Below, one piece after another: positions 18,542-29,053 of a stretch of DNA of 64,000 nt. The stretch spans positions 2,232,001-2,296,000 of the forward strand of contig NZ_CP059735.1 in the NCBI RefSeq assembly GCF_000948975.2, read 5' to 3'. Under the pieces are notes generated by a model. The model searched no databases. It was given only the letters and a program-made list of their open reading frames with translations, and was not told where the DNA came from. The DNA comes from Thalassomonas actiniarum (GTDB lineage Bacteria > Pseudomonadota > Gammaproteobacteria > Enterobacterales > Alteromonadaceae). How positions within the stretch are numbered: position 1 is the first letter of the stretch; the number at the start of each line of letters is the position of its first letter. The position numbers and the translations under genes were made by a program.

Positions 18542-19822
18542 ATGACCGATATGAAAAAAGGTGACGGTGATAACGGCAAGTTACTGTATTGTTCTTTTTG
18601 CGGTAAAAGCCAGCATGAGGTACGCAAGTTAATTGCGGGGCCATCAGTGTTTATTTGTGACGAATGTGTTGAACTGTGTAACGACATCATTCGCGAAGAA
18701 ATCAAAGAAATTGCACCTAAGCAAGACAAGGAAAGTTTACCTTCACCCATAGACATTCGTGCCAGCCTGGATGATTACGTCATTGGCCAGGAACATGCGA
18801 AGAAAGTGTTAGCGGTAGCCGTATATAACCACTATAAGCGCTTACGTAACGGTGACTCCCATAACGGTATTGAGTTGGGTAAGAGTAATATCCTGCTTAT
18901 CGGCCCTACCGGTAGTGGTAAAACCTTATTGGCGGAAACCCTGGCAAGATTGCTTGACGTGCCATTTACCATGGCGGATGCCACCACGTTAACCGAAGCC
19001 GGTTATGTTGGCGAAGACGTAGAGAACATTATTCAGAAATTGCTGCAAAAATGTGACTACGACGTGGAAAAAGCCCAGCGTGGCATCGTTTATATCGATG
19101 AAATCGATAAAATCTCCCGCAAGTCCGATAACCCGTCTATTACCCGGGATGTTTCCGGTGAAGGGGTTCAGCAGGCGTTGTTGAAACTGATCGAAGGTAC
19201 CATAGCGTCAGTGCCTCCTCAGGGCGGTCGTAAACATCCCCAGCAGGAGTTTTTACAGGTCGATACTTCAAAGATCCTCTTTATCTGTGGCGGTGCCTTT
19301 GCCGGCCTGGATAAGGTGATTGAGCAAAGATGCCATACCGGCACCGGTATCGGTTTTGGCGCTGAAGTGAAAAGCAAAGACTCAGATAAGACACTTACCG
19401 AGCGATTTTTGGACGTAGAGCCGGAAGATTTGGTCAAATATGGTCTGATCCCTGAATTTATCGGTCGTTTACCTGTGGTCGCCACGTTAACCGAACTTGA
19501 TGAAGAAGCCCTGGTGCAAATCCTGCAGGAGCCTAAAAATGCCTTAACCAAGCAGTTTATGGCCTTGTTTGATATGGAAAAGGTTGAATTAGAGTTTCGC
19601 AAAGATGCCTTATTGGCCATTGCCCATAAAGCCATGGTACGCAAAACCGGTGCCCGCGGTTTGCGCTCTATCGTTGAAGGCGTATTACTTGATACCATGT
19701 ATGAACTGCCTTCGATGGAAAATGCCAGCAAGGTAGTGGTGGATGAAGCCGTGATAAAAGGGGAGTCCAAACCTATTATCATGTATGAAGCCCAGCAGGA
19801 TCAGGCAGCGTCAGATAGTTAA
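18542..19822 (+). CDS. clpX: ClpX ATPase, substrate-unfolding subunit of ClpXP
   Basis: ClpX is the AAA+ unfoldase that recognises tags such as SsrA and feeds ClpP. The 426-residue protein has the N-terminal zinc-binding domain ([11 protein letters not shown]...ICDECVELC, about 14-44), Walker [14 protein letters not shown], Walker [11 protein letters not shown] and the ClpP-docking loop in TGIGFGAEV. Length equals E. coli ClpX (424). It follows clpP, probably in one transcript, and ends at a strong terminator (19841) before lon. Confidence 0.98.
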   Translation: MTDMKKGDGDNGKLLYCSFCGKSQHEVRKLIAGPSVFICDECVELCNDIIREEIKEIAPKQDKESLPSPIDIRASLDDYVIGQEHAKKVLAVAVYNHYKRLRNGDSHNGIELGKSNILLIGPTGSGKTLLAETLARLLDVPFTMADATTLTEAGYVGEDVENIIQKLLQKCDYDVEKAQRGIVYIDEIDKISRKSDNPSITRDVSGEGVQQALLKLIEGTIASVPPQGGRKHPQQEFLQVDTSKILFICGGAFAGLDKVIEQRCHTGTGIGFGAEVKSKDSDKTLTERFLDVEPEDLVKYGLIPEFIGRLPVVATLTELDEEALVQILQEPKNALTKQFMALFDMEKVELEFRKDALLAIAHKAMVRKTGARGLRSIVEGVLLDTMYELPSMENASKVVVDEAVIKGESKPIIMYEAQQDQAASDS

Positions 19823-19840
19823 TTTTTAACCACTTTCTTT

Positions 19841-19869
19841 AAAAAAGAGCCTTTAGGCTCTTTTTTTTT
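19841..19869 (+). terminator. Rho-independent terminator after clpX
   Basis: AAAAAAGAGCC pairs with GGCTCTTTTTT around TTTA, followed by further T residues. Confidence 0.92.
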
Positions 19870-19877
19870 GTTCCTGT

Positions 19878-19905
19878 GTTGAAAGATACTTGAATATCCC
19901 CATAT
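19878..19905 (+). promoter_or_regulatory. Sigma-32 (heat-shock) promoter of lon
   Basis: GTTGAAA (19878-19884), 13-bp spacer, CCCCATAT (19898-19905). This closely fits the RpoH consensus CTTGAAA-N13-CCCCATnT. The start would be about 90 bp before the lon ATG. lon is a known heat-shock gene in E. coli. Confidence 0.85.
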
Positions 19906-20001
19906 ACTTTTAAAGCTTTATAAGATTGTACATAAAATGTTAGAAAAAAAAGGTACAAGCAATTACCGTTCACCTTATATAAATTTCCAAGAGAGTAACC
20001 T

Positions 20002-22350
20002 ATGACCAAAGAGTTATCTGGTGTAAGTGATATCCCAGTATTAGCCTTGCGAGATGTCGTCGTTTATCCACAAATGGTTATTCCATTGTTTGTTGGCCGG
20101 GAAAAGTCGATCCGTTGTCTGGATATTGCGATGGACAATGATAAGCAAATTTTCCTGGTGGCCCAAAAAGATGCCTCCGTTGATGATCCGACAGAAGAAG
20201 ACGTTTATCTGACCGGTACGGTCGCCACCATTTTACAAATGCTGAAATTACCCGATGGCACGGTAAAAGTGCTGGTTGAAGGGGTGCAGAGAGCCGAAAT
20301 CAAGCAATTTGTCCAGACCACCGAATATTTTACCGCTGATATCGAATTTTTAACCCCGATTGCTTCTGCCGAAGGCGAAAGCGAAGTTTTGGTGCGTTCG
20401 GCGATTTCCCAGTTTGAAGGTTATGTCAAACTGAATAAAAAGATCCCGCCGGAAGTATTAACCTCGGTTTCAGGTATCGATGATCCCGAGCAGCTGGCCG
20501 ATACCATGGCGGCCCATATGCCGTTAAAACTGCTGGATAAGCAGAAAGTATTGGAAATCAATGATGTTGCCGAGCGGCTGGAATACCTGATGGCGCTGAT
20601 GGAAGGTGAAATCGATCTGCTGCAGGTGGAGAAAAAAATCCGTACCCGCGTGAAAAAGCAGATGGAAAAAAGCCAGCGGGAATATTATCTCAACGAACAA
20701 ATGAAGGCGATCCAGAAAGAGCTGGGTGAAATGGATGATGTTCCGGATGAAGCGGAGCAGATGACCAAACGTATCGACGAAGCGCAAATGCCGAAAGAAG
20801 CCAAGGAAAAAACCTTGGCCGAGCTGCAAAAGCTGAAAATGATGTCGCCTATGTCTGCCGAAGCAACTGTGGTACGCAGTTATATCGACTGGATGATCAG
20901 TGTGCCGTGGAAAAAGCGCAGCAAGTTAAAGCGTAATCTAAAACTGGCCGAGGAAGTGCTGGAAAAAGATCATTACGGTCTGGAAAAAGTCAAAGAGCGT
21001 ATCATCGAATATTTGGCGGTGCAGCAACGCGTTAACCAACTTAAGGGGCCTATCTTATGTTTAGTGGGTCCTCCCGGTGTAGGTAAAACCTCCCTTGGTC
21101 AGTCTATTGCCAAGTCTACCGGTCGCAAATATGTCCGTATGGCATTAGGCGGGGTCAGGGATGAAGCGGAGATCCGCGGTCATCGCCGAACTTATATCGG
21201 TTCTTTGCCGGGCAAGCTGATCCAGAAAATAGCTAAAGTCGGCGTGAAAAATCCGCTGTTCTTGCTGGATGAAATCGATAAAATGGCCTCGGATATGCGC
21301 GGCGACCCTGCTTCGGCACTGTTAGAAGTGCTGGATCCGGAGCAAAACAGCAGCTTCAACGACCATTATCTGGAAGTGGATTATGACTTGTCCGATGTGA
21401 TGTTTGTGGCGACCTCCAACAGCATGAATATTCCCGGACCTTTGCTTGACCGTATGGAAGTCATCCGTTTGTCTGGTTATACCGAAGATGAAAAGCTCAA
21501 TATTGCCACCCGTCATCTGCTGACCAAGCAAATTGAGCGTAACGGTTTAAAGCCGGCCGAAATTGAAATTGATGAAAGCGCCATTATCGGCATTATCCGC
21601 TATTATACCCGCGAAGCAGGCGTTCGTAGCCTGGAGCGGGAAATTTCGAAATTATGCCGTAAAGCGGTGAAAGCCATTCTTTTAGATAAGAGCCTGAAAA
21701 AAGTGAAAATCACCCAGGATAACCTGCAGGAATTCCTTGGTGTACAACGTTTTGACTACGGCAAAGCGGATGATGAAAACCGGGTTGGCCTGGTTACCGG
21801 GCTTGCCTGGACGGAAGTGGGTGGCGAACTCTTGACCATAGAAACCGCTTCGGTGCCGGGTAAAGGTAAACTGACCTATACCGGCTCCCTCGGTGATGTT
21901 ATGCAGGAGTCGATTCAGGCAGCGATGACCGTGGTGCGTAGCCGCCAGGAAACCTTGCGCATCAACAGCGACTTCCATGAAAAACGTGATATCCATGTGC
22001 ATGTGCCGGAAGGGGCGACTCCTAAAGATGGCCCAAGCGCCGGTATCGGTATGTGTACCGCCCTGGTTTCCAGTTTGACCGGCAACCCGGTGAAGGCGGA
22101 TGTTGCCATGACCGGCGAGATCACCTTGCGCGGAGAAGTGCTGGCTATCGGTGGCTTGAAAGAAAAACTGCTGGCGGCGCACCGTGGCGGCATCAAAACC
22201 GTGGTGATTCCTAAAGACAATGAAAGGGACTTAAAAGAAATCCCCGAAAATGTGAAGGCAGATTTGGCGATTCATCCGGTTAAATGGATTGATGAAGTGC
22301 TTGATATTGCACTGGAACAGCCGGTTGAACAGTGGAAAATTGAAGCATAA
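20002..22350 (+). CDS. lon: ATP-dependent protease Lon
   Basis: Lon degrades misfolded and regulatory proteins in the cytoplasm. The 782-residue protein has the N-terminal substrate domain, a coiled-coil region, the AAA+ module with Walker [14 protein letters not shown] (near residue 356) and the C-terminal serine-lysine protease domain with [12 protein letters not shown]. The catalytic serine is S679, the same number as in E. coli Lon (784 residues). It lies 180 bp after clpX behind its own sigma-32 promoter. A 13-bp inverted repeat follows the stop codon. Confidence 0.98.
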   Translation: MTKELSGVSDIPVLALRDVVVYPQMVIPLFVGREKSIRCLDIAMDNDKQIFLVAQKDASVDDPTEEDVYLTGTVATILQMLKLPDGTVKVLVEGVQRAEIKQFVQTTEYFTADIEFLTPIASAEGESEVLVRSAISQFEGYVKLNKKIPPEVLTSVSGIDDPEQLADTMAAHMPLKLLDKQKVLEINDVAERLEYLMALMEGEIDLLQVEKKIRTRVKKQMEKSQREYYLNEQMKAIQKELGEMDDVPDEAEQMTKRIDEAQMPKEAKEKTLAELQKLKMMSPMSAEATVVRSYIDWMISVPWKKRSKLKRNLKLAEEVLEKDHYGLEKVKERIIEYLAVQQRVNQLKGPILCLVGPPGVGKTSLGQSIAKSTGRKYVRMALGGVRDEAEIRGHRRTYIGSLPGKLIQKIAKVGVKNPLFLLDEIDKMASDMRGDPASALLEVLDPEQNSSFNDHYLEVDYDLSDVMFVATSNSMNIPGPLLDRMEVIRLSGYTEDEKLNIATRHLLTKQIERNGLKPAEIEIDESAIIGIIRYYTREAGVRSLEREISKLCRKAVKAILLDKSLKKVKITQDNLQEFLGVQRFDYGKADDENRVGLVTGLAWTEVGGELLTIETASVPGKGKLTYTGSLGDVMQESIQAAMTVVRSRQETLRINSDFHEKRDIHVHVPEGATPKDGPSAGIGMCTALVSSLTGNPVKADVAMTGEITLRGEVLAIGGLKEKLLAAHRGGIKTVVIPKDNERDLKEIPENVKADLAIHPVKWIDEVLDIALEQPVEQWKIEA

Positions 22351-22358
22351 ATAACCAC

Positions 22359-22419
22359 AAAAGCGATAATTTTCCGAAAAAATGCAAAAAAATGCTGCAA
22401 ATTGTGAATTATCGCTTTT
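22359..22419. repeat. 13-bp inverted repeat after lon
   Basis: AAAAGCGATAATT (22359-22371) is the exact reverse complement of AATTATCGCTTTT (22407-22419), with 35 bases between, in which A-rich AATGC motifs repeat. There is no T run behind it, so it is not a standard terminator, though it sits 8 bp after the lon stop. Confidence 0.8.
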
Positions 22420-22631
22420 CAAACGCTGAAACTATGGTAAGTTAGGGACGCTTATAACGCTGGACACCAATAACAACAAGGGGTCCGGTCAAAGATAAAG
22501 AAAATTATCTTTTATAAATTTCTTTAACTCGGCGCTTGATGTTCCAAAAGAAGCTTGTTATAAACGGTCTCTTAAAGAACACTAACAAAAAAAGATAGTG
22601 CTGAATAATAACAATTTAAGGGGAAGACACT

Positions 22632-22904
22632 GTGAATAAGTCTCAACTAATCGAGAAAATTGCTGCTGGTGCAGACATTTCAAAAGCTGCCGCCGGACGT
22701 GCTCTAGATTCGTTCATTGATGCAGTAACTGAAGAATTAAAAAGTGGTGAGCAAGTGGCTCTAGTTGGTTTTGGTACTTTCTCTGTACGTGACCGCGCTG
22801 CCCGCACTGGTCGTAACCCTCAAACGGGTGCAACGATTGAAATCGCTGCTGCTAAAATACCTTCTTTTAAAGCTGGTAAAGCATTAAAAGACGCGTGTAA
22901 CTAA
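22632..22904 (+). CDS. hupB: DNA-binding protein HU-beta
   Basis: HU is a small dimeric nucleoid protein that bends DNA. The 90-residue product begins [20 protein letters not shown] and carries the arm signature [21 protein letters not shown] (residues 46-66) with the DNA-intercalating proline in the following arm tip. Length is exact for the family. It is separated from lon by about 280 bp that include an inverted repeat and probably its own promoter, and has its own terminator. The lon-hupB-ppiD order is conserved in gammaproteobacteria. Confidence 0.97.
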   Translation: MNKSQLIEKIAAGADISKAAAGRALDSFIDAVTEELKSGEQVALVGFGTFSVRDRAARTGRNPQTGATIEIAAAKIPSFKAGKALKDACN

Positions 22905-22927
22905 TCAAGCATTGATTGTATTGATTA

Positions 22928-22954
22928 AAAAGACCACCTAAGGGTGGTCTTTTG
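22928..22954 (+). terminator. Rho-independent terminator after hupB
   Basis: AAAAGACCACC pairs with GGTGGTCTTTT around TAAG, with T residues behind. Confidence 0.9.
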
Positions 22955-23164
22955 TTTTCTGGATTGAGTTCTGCTGAACTTGAATTCGCCGATTTAAATT
23001 AAGCGTCGTGTAAAATACTCGTATTCCGGTTTCTGTCCGTATAAAACGGCAAGGTTAGGAACAGGACGATATTGATATTATTTTTGCTTTTGTGACTTCA
23101 AGCGAAGCCTTGCATCTGCTAAAATCGCGCACAAAGTTAGCACCCAAGTGTATAAGAGACAAAG

Positions 23165-25072
23165 ATGTTAGAAAGTATTAGAGAAAGTTCTCAGGGAACG
23201 ATTGCCAAGGTTATACTTGGCTTTATTATTTTGACCTTCGCTGTTGCCGGGATCGGTAGTTATACCAATACCGTTGATACCTCAGTAGCAGAAGTTAACG
23301 GCGAGAAAATTTCGCAATCTGCCTTTGACAAGGCATACCAGGCGCAACGTAACCGTATGGCACAACAATTTGGCCAAATGTTTGATACGCTTTCAGCCGA
23401 CAGCAACTACATGGCGAATTTCCGCAACGGTGTGCTGGATAACCTGATCAATGAAAAACTCATCGATCAAAGCACTAATGATTTGGCTATCCGTATTTCC
23501 GACCAGCGTTTGAAAAAAACTATCCGGGAAATGCCTGAATTTCAGGTGGACGGTGTCTTTGATAACAACCGCTACCTTGCCATTATCAATCAGGCGGGTT
23601 TTTTTCAATCTTCAGATTTTCGTGATTACTTAAGAGTTGAGATGAGCCGTCGCCAGTTAAGTCAGGCGCTTGTGGTCAGTGAGTTCAACTTACCTTATCA
23701 GGAAAAAATGCTCTCTTCGTTGCAAAACCAGAAACGTGATATCCGTTATGCGGTGATCGGCGCTGAACAGTTTAAGGCAGACATGAGCGTAACTGACGAG
23801 GAAATCAATAGCTTCTACCAGGAAAACCAGGTGCGCTTTGAAAACCAGGAACAGGTAAAAGTAGATTACATTGCCTTAGATGTTAATGAATTAGCCAAAG
23901 ATATTCAGGTATCTGATGAAGATATCGCCAGCTATTACCAGGATAATATCGATAATTACCGTACCGTCGAGCAGCGCCGTCTTGCCCATATCCTGGTAGA
24001 ATTTGGTGATGATGAAGCGGCGGCAGAAAGCAAAGCCGAAGCTGTTTTAGCGCGTATCAAGCAGGGTGAAGATTTTGCCGAGTTGGCAAAAACGCAGTCG
24101 GACGATACTTTCAGCGGTGAAAACGGCGGTGATCTGGACTGGATTGAACCGGGTGTGATGGATGAAGAGTTTGACAAATCAGCGTTTGCCCTGGCAGAAA
24201 TCGGCACAGTCAGTGAAATCGTTAAAACCAGCTTTGGTTATCACATCATTAAATTAACCGATGTTAAGCCTGAAAAAACAACACCATTAGACGAATTGCG
24301 TGATGATCTGCGCGTACAGATAAGCAGTGAAAAAGCTCAGGATAAGTTTTTTGAACTACAGCAGGAATTAGCGACAGTTAGTTTTGAATTCCCTGACAGC
24401 TTAGACGATGCTGCCGGTGCGGTAGACGCACAAGTGCAAAGCTCTGCCTGGTTAAAGCGTGCCGGGAATGCAGCACCTTTTAACGATGCTAAGGTGATTA
24501 ATGCTGCCTTCTCTGAGTTGGTGCTTAATGATAATGTTAATTCTGATGTTATCGAAATCGGTGACGACTTAGTGATGGTATTGCGCCTTAACGAATATAA
24601 GGAAGCCAATGTTAAACCGCTGAGCGAAGTTCAGGCACAAATCGAAACCGAACTGGTGGCGAAAAAAGCGGCTGAAAAAGCAAAAACGGTAGCTGATGAG
24701 TTAATCGCTGAGCTGAAATCCGGCAAAGACATCACTGCAGCTCTGGCTGAAGTGAACAGTGCTTTTGAAGTTAAAGCCGATATCAGTCGCAGCAATGGCG
24801 GCATTGACGGCAGTATTAGCCGTGAGGCCTTTGTTTTGGCCCATCCAACGGCTGATACCTTGTCGGTTGCAACAACAGCATTAGCGAACGGCGATCAGGC
24901 GTTAATTGAAGTACAGGCGGTTAAACCGGGTGATGCCGAAGAAAGCGAGAGTCAGCGCCAGCAACAGACTTCTCAGCTGGCACAGTCGGCCTATAAGAGT
25001 TATGTTGACTCATTAAAGGTAGATGCCAAGATCACCCGCAGAGCGGTTGCTGAGCCTACCTCCATACTCTAA
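23165..25072 (+). CDS. ppiD: PpiD periplasmic folding chaperone (SurA-N/parvulin)
   Basis: PpiD is an inner-membrane-anchored chaperone at the SecYEG exit. The 635-residue protein has a short cytosolic start, one membrane anchor (about residues 13-33, AKVILGFIILTFAVAGIGSY), a SurA-like N-domain, one parvulin domain (about 265-360, RRLAHILVEFGDDEAAAESK ... SFGYHIIKLTDV) and a further C-terminal chaperone part. Length matches E. coli PpiD (623). It follows hupB by 260 bp and ends before a palindrome (25115) and a terminator (25139). Confidence 0.95.
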   Translation: MLESIRESSQGTIAKVILGFIILTFAVAGIGSYTNTVDTSVAEVNGEKISQSAFDKAYQAQRNRMAQQFGQMFDTLSADSNYMANFRNGVLDNLINEKLIDQSTNDLAIRISDQRLKKTIREMPEFQVDGVFDNNRYLAIINQAGFFQSSDFRDYLRVEMSRRQLSQALVVSEFNLPYQEKMLSSLQNQKRDIRYAVIGAEQFKADMSVTDEEINSFYQENQVRFENQEQVKVDYIALDVNELAKDIQVSDEDIASYYQDNIDNYRTVEQRRLAHILVEFGDDEAAAESKAEAVLARIKQGEDFAELAKTQSDDTFSGENGGDLDWIEPGVMDEEFDKSAFALAEIGTVSEIVKTSFGYHIIKLTDVKPEKTTPLDELRDDLRVQISSEKAQDKFFELQQELATVSFEFPDSLDDAAGAVDAQVQSSAWLKRAGNAAPFNDAKVINAAFSELVLNDNVNSDVIEIGDDLVMVLRLNEYKEANVKPLSEVQAQIETELVAKKAAEKAKTVADELIAELKSGKDITAALAEVNSAFEVKADISRSNGGIDGSISREAFVLAHPTADTLSVATTALANGDQALIEVQAVKPGDAEESESQRQQQTSQLAQSAYKSYVDSLKVDAKITRRAVAEPTSIL

Positions 25073-25114
25073 CAAGCGAATATTTTCTTAACTCGCTTTT
25101 TCGGTTAGGAAATA

Positions 25115-25132
25115 AGGCCGCCCGGGCGGCCT
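25115..25132. repeat. 18-bp perfect GC-rich palindrome
   Basis: AGGCCGCCCGGGCGGCCT is its own reverse complement. It lies 42 bp after the ppiD stop and a few bases before the terminator; as RNA it would fold tightly or could hold a tight dimeric DNA contact. Confidence 0.85.
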
Positions 25133-25138
25133 ACGATT

Positions 25139-25167
25139 AAAGCTTCGAACTTGTTTCGGAGCTTTTT
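25139..25167 (+). terminator. Rho-independent terminator after ppiD
   Basis: AAAGCTTCGAA (25139-25149) pairs with TTCGGAGCTTT (25155-25165) with one G-T pair, followed by T residues. Confidence 0.85.
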
Positions 25168-25568
25168 TCGTCTCAGGAAAGCATTTAATGGATATAGTTT
25201 TCGCTTTCGTCATAGCGGCCTTTTGAGCATTGCATCAGCTTTGCTGAAAACTAGTAAATAGTGCGTACCTGGTTTTATCCTGTGCTGTTTACCCTGTACC
25301 GGGTAGCATTCCCTGTTTAGATCACAAGTACTGTAAATAACCTGGCTTGGTTAGTTAATATGGAAATTACCGTCTTTGGTGCCGTTTGATTTAAGTTTGC
25401 CTGAGTATGCAGCTCAGGCAATGTGTGTGGTAATAGTGAATGAATATTGAACGATTTATTCCCTTTTATAACTCAGGGATGGCGCTTTTCTGCGATATTA
25501 CATCCATTAATCTGCAAAACAAATGGGTGATTTCTTACAAAAAATTTAGTCAAGATTAACATTTTATT

Positions 25569-25587
25569 GAAATTGCAATTGATTATC
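25569..25587. promoter_or_regulatory. Weak Fur-box candidate
   Basis: The 19-mer GAAATTGCAATTGATTATC agrees with the consensus GATAATGATAATCATTATC at 13 positions. It is some 800 bp before the TonB operon, far for direct control, so this is only a candidate. Confidence 0.25.
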
Positions 25588-26246
25588 TGGCTGCCTCTAG
25601 CGATAAAATATCTTCGGCCTTGGCTAAAAGGTGAGCTATATACCCCGACAGTACGATAAAAAAGTAAAATTATGGCTATTGAAATAATAAAAAAATAGTT
25701 AGCTAATTCTTTGCCAGGTTGTCAGTGATTTTTGCGGATACCTGCTGTTAATTCCATCCTCGTACGATAAGTTTTTTCACTGGCAGGACCTGTTAAAGTG
25801 GTCCGTTTTACAGGGCGCCAGGGCCTCTGGCTTTGCTGTTTTTTTGCTCATGCCTTAACCCGGATAAAAAGCAAAAATGAAAAAAAAATTTGTCTGCTTC
25901 TTTCTTTGGAAAAACAATTTTCGTTTTGCTGGTTGATAGGTTAGCTACTTGAAAAGCAAGGTTTTTGTCTTTTGATTTTTCTTCTCTATGATGATAATGT
26001 AAATGTCAAGTCATATATCGATGAGCATAAAATGCTAATTAAATTTGACTTACTACGAACGAATTAGTAAAACATATATCAGATAATTGAGTTTAACAAT
26101 TAAGGAGAGCACTTCTTAGGAGTAGATCAATACCGCCGTAGTTGACAATAAATCTTTTTGTTGGGTTTACCGCGTCAGGGGGTTTGATAAAACAAATATT
26201 TTATTTAAGAAATTCTAATAAGCACGACTATTATCTTTGTTCCTGG

Positions 26247-26275
26247 TTGACAGTTTGCCTGTCGTCTGGGAATAT
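26247..26275 (+). promoter_or_regulatory. Candidate promoter of the TonB operon
   Basis: Perfect -35 TTGACA (26247-26252), 17 bp, then GAATAT (26270-26275). The start would fall about 105 bp before the first ATG of the operon. Confidence 0.6.
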
Positions 26276-26388
26276 TGCGTAGTTTTAGTCTAGAAAAATA
26301 AAAATTTAAAACGGCAGATTAATAAATTTGCGGTAGCGAGTGTCACTGGCACTTGTTATCAAAGTTAAATAGCAATTGGTTGGGAACT

Positions 26389-27168
26389 ATGTCCAGAGTA
26401 AGTAAGAAAAGCCTTATCGCCTCGACGATAATTGGCGCATTAGCACTAACAGGCAGCAATATCGCTGCGGCTGATGCCTTAACAGATTTACAAAAAGCTG
26501 AAGCTAAGATTTTTAAAGCATCAGCCAAATCACAAAGCAAAATTGATAACATCTATGAGCAAACTCAAGAGCTTATCGGCGAGTACCGTAGTGTTGTTGA
26601 TGAAGCGGACGTACTGAGAGGTTATAACGACCACGTACAACGTATGGTTGATGACCAAAAAGCAAACATTGCTTCCTTGCAGGAACAAATCGACGGTATC
26701 GATAAGATCAAGCAAGGTGTTGTTCCTCTGATGTACAAAATGATCGATACCTTAGAGAAATTTGTAAACCTTGATGTTCCTATGAACGTTGATCGTCGTA
26801 AAGAGCGTATCGAAGCGTTAAAAGAAGTGATGGGTAATTCTGATGTAACCACTTCAGAGCAATTCCGCTTAGTACTTGAAGCTTACGAAATTGAAGCTAA
26901 CTACGGTACGATTTTCGATGCCTACCAGGGTGAACTTGATTTAGGCGACCGTACTATCACAGCTGATTTCGTGCACATGGGCCGTGTTGCTTTAATCGCA
27001 CAATCACTTGATATGAAACATGCCTGGGTTTGGAACAATGATTCTCGTTCTTGGGACGAGTTAGGTGAAGAGTACTTGAAACCTGTTACTGATACTATTC
27101 GTATGGCACGTAAACAATTGCCAATGGATCTCACTAAATTACCAGTATTTGCGGCAGGAGCAAAATAA
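26389..27168 (+). CDS. DUF3450 protein of the TonB2-type system
   Basis: DUF3450 proteins are periplasmic, coiled-coil partners found at the head of TonB2-type clusters (as in Vibrio); their exact job is not settled. The start ATG at 26389 gives 259 residues beginning with a signal peptide (MSRVSKKSLIASTIIGALAL, cleavage probably after NIAAADA). A long helical region follows (about 30-115), then a conserved C-terminal domain with MGRVALIAQSLDMKHAWVW. A TTG start at 26353 is possible but would spoil the signal peptide. The stop overlaps the next ATG (TAATG), indicating translational coupling. Confidence 0.88.
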   Translation: MSRVSKKSLIASTIIGALALTGSNIAAADALTDLQKAEAKIFKASAKSQSKIDNIYEQTQELIGEYRSVVDEADVLRGYNDHVQRMVDDQKANIASLQEQIDGIDKIKQGVVPLMYKMIDTLEKFVNLDVPMNVDRRKERIEALKEVMGNSDVTTSEQFRLVLEAYEIEANYGTIFDAYQGELDLGDRTITADFVHMGRVALIAQSLDMKHAWVWNNDSRSWDELGEEYLKPVTDTIRMARKQLPMDLTKLPVFAAGAK

Positions 27169-28517
27169 TGAAGAAAGTTATTAATTTTGTATTACTTGCG
27201 GCATCAATGTCAGCCGGTATTTCAGCAACTGCCAGCGCCAATAGCCTGGACGATTTGTTAAAGCAAGTTAAAAACGACCGTATTTCTGAAGCGAAATTAG
27301 ACAAGAAGCGCGAAGCCGAGTTTTTATCTGCCCGTGCTGACAAGCAAGCTTTATTAGCTAAGGCTAAGAAAGAATTGGCCAACCAAAACGCGCGTAATGC
27401 CCGTTTAACCAAAGAATATGCGGCTAACGAAATTACTTTAGCGCAAAAAGAAGTTGAACTGGACAATGCGACCGGTACTTTAGGTGAAATGTTCGGTGTT
27501 AGCCGTGCAGCTGCAGCCAATGCTTACGGCACCATCTCCACTTCTATCGTAAGTGCTGAGTACCCAGGCCGTGGCGAAGCGCTTAACCGCATCGCTAACT
27601 CCAAGAAAATTCCATCTCTGCCTGATTTAGAAGAATTATGGTTTGCCCTGCAAACTGAAATGACGCAATCTGGTAAGATTTCTCAGTTCACGACTGACAT
27701 CACTAACCTTGATGGCAGCAAGTCTACAGAAACAGTTACCCGTATCGGTACTTTTAACCTGATTTCTAAAGACGGTTTCCTGAACTTTAACGATGAATTA
27801 GGTCAGGTTCAGCCGCTGGCTAAGCAACCTGCCGGTTATATCTCAGGTACTGCTTCAGACTTCTTCTCCACAACTTCCGGTTATGCTCCGCTTTACGTGG
27901 ATCCATCGCGTGGTGCTATCTTAGCGTTAGAAACGCGTAAGAAAACGCTTAGCGAGTTCTACCATGAAGGTAAAGAAGTGGGTTATGCCATTACCGTATT
28001 GTTAATCCTAGGTTGTTTGATTGCCCTTGAGCGTATGATTGTACTTGGCGCTATGGGTGCTAAGATCAGATCTCAAGAGAAAAACCTTGAGCAACCAAAT
28101 GAAAACAACCCGCTGGGTCGTTTACTGAAAGTTTACCATGACAACAAAGCTGTTGATGCCGAAACTTTAGAGCTGAAACTTGACGAAGCTATCTTGCGTG
28201 AGACGCCTAAAGTTGACCGCGGTATCAACCTGATCAAGATGTTCGCTGCCATTGCCCCGTTAATGGGTCTGTTAGGTACGGTTATCGGTATGATCATGAC
28301 GTTCCAAACCATTACCTTGTTCGGTACAGGTGACCCGAAAATCATGGCGGGTAACATCTCTCTGGCACTTGTAACTACCGCTCTAGGTCTGATCTGTGCT
28401 CTGCCGTTAATCCTGATTCACAGCATCGTTGCCGGCCGTAGTAAATCACTACTGCAAAAACTTGACGAGCAAAGCGCTGGATTAATCGCTGCGATCGCCG
28501 AGAAGGAGTCTAAATAA
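27168..28517 (+). CDS. TtpC-like MotA/TolQ/ExbB proton-channel family protein
   Basis: TtpC is the extra, large ExbB-like subunit required by TonB2 systems in Vibrio. The 449-residue protein has a signal peptide (MKKVINFVLLAASMSAGISA), a periplasmic coiled-coil section (about 30-110) and a C-terminal MotA/TolQ/ExbB domain with three membrane segments (about 268-288, 350-385, 395-425), including IAPLMGLLGTVIGMIMTFQT. It overlaps both neighbours by TAATG junctions. Function in energising outer-membrane transport is inferred from the cluster. Confidence 0.9.
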   Translation: MKKVINFVLLAASMSAGISATASANSLDDLLKQVKNDRISEAKLDKKREAEFLSARADKQALLAKAKKELANQNARNARLTKEYAANEITLAQKEVELDNATGTLGEMFGVSRAAAANAYGTISTSIVSAEYPGRGEALNRIANSKKIPSLPDLEELWFALQTEMTQSGKISQFTTDITNLDGSKSTETVTRIGTFNLISKDGFLNFNDELGQVQPLAKQPAGYISGTASDFFSTTSGYAPLYVDPSRGAILALETRKKTLSEFYHEGKEVGYAITVLLILGCLIALERMIVLGAMGAKIRSQEKNLEQPNENNPLGRLLKVYHDNKAVDAETLELKLDEAILRETPKVDRGINLIKMFAAIAPLMGLLGTVIGMIMTFQTITLFGTGDPKIMAGNISLALVTTALGLICALPLILIHSIVAGRSKSLLQKLDEQSAGLIAAIAEKESK

Positions 28518-29041
28518 TGTTATTCCTGATAGAGCTTTGGGAATCTGTCAGGAGTTTTATTGCGACAGGTGGTAACGTCCTTTACGTTGTTGCCTTCGCA
28601 CTCTTACTGATGTGGGTATTGATGGTTGAACGCTATTGGTTCCTTGCCTCTGTATATCCAAAGATGAGAGACGATATCGTCAATCGTTGGAATGCCAGAG
28701 AAGACACTACGTCTTGGTACGCACATCGAATTAGAGATACTTGGATCTCCGAAGCGACAGAACTACTTGAGCAGCGTCTGCTCACAATTAAAACCTTAGT
28801 GGCCATGTGTCCGCTAATTGGATTACTGGGTACTGTTACCGGCATGATAGGTGTATTCGAAGTCATGGCACAACAGGGAACAGGTAATCCGCGTCTGATG
28901 GCATCAGGTATATCAATGGCCACTATCCCGACAATGGCGGGTATGGTAGCAGCATTATCTGGCGTATTTTTCAGTTCAAGATTAGACGCTAAAGTTAAAC
29001 TAGCAAAGGCTAAACTGGTTGACAGTTTACCTCATCACTAG
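28517..29041 (+). CDS. exbB: ExbB proton-channel subunit
   Basis: ExbB forms the pentameric channel that, with ExbD, uses the proton gradient to drive TonB. The 174-residue protein has three membrane segments (about 20-40, 95-120, 130-155) and the family motif LIGLLGTVTGMIGVFEVM. It is short like the ExbB2 proteins of Vibrio rather than the longer E. coli ExbB. ATG at 28517 overlaps the stop of the ttpC-like gene. Followed by exbD after 12 bp. Confidence 0.93.
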   Translation: MLFLIELWESVRSFIATGGNVLYVVAFALLLMWVLMVERYWFLASVYPKMRDDIVNRWNAREDTTSWYAHRIRDTWISEATELLEQRLLTIKTLVAMCPLIGLLGTVTGMIGVFEVMAQQGTGNPRLMASGISMATIPTMAGMVAALSGVFFSSRLDAKVKLAKAKLVDSLPHH

Positions 29042-29053
29042 AGAGAAATTCGA

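Larger units (their letters stand above)
25168..26388. other. 1.2-kb AT-rich region without genes upstream of the TonB operon
   Basis: No ORF with a credible start, length or codon use was found on either strand. Visible signals are a 9-bp perfect hairpin (TTGCCTGAG at 25397-25405 with CTCAGGCAA at 25413-25421), a weak Fur-like site (25569-25587), two SD-like stretches around 26103 and 26118 with no ORF behind them, and a promoter candidate at 26247-26275. It is by far the largest gene-free stretch of the window. Confidence 0.7.
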
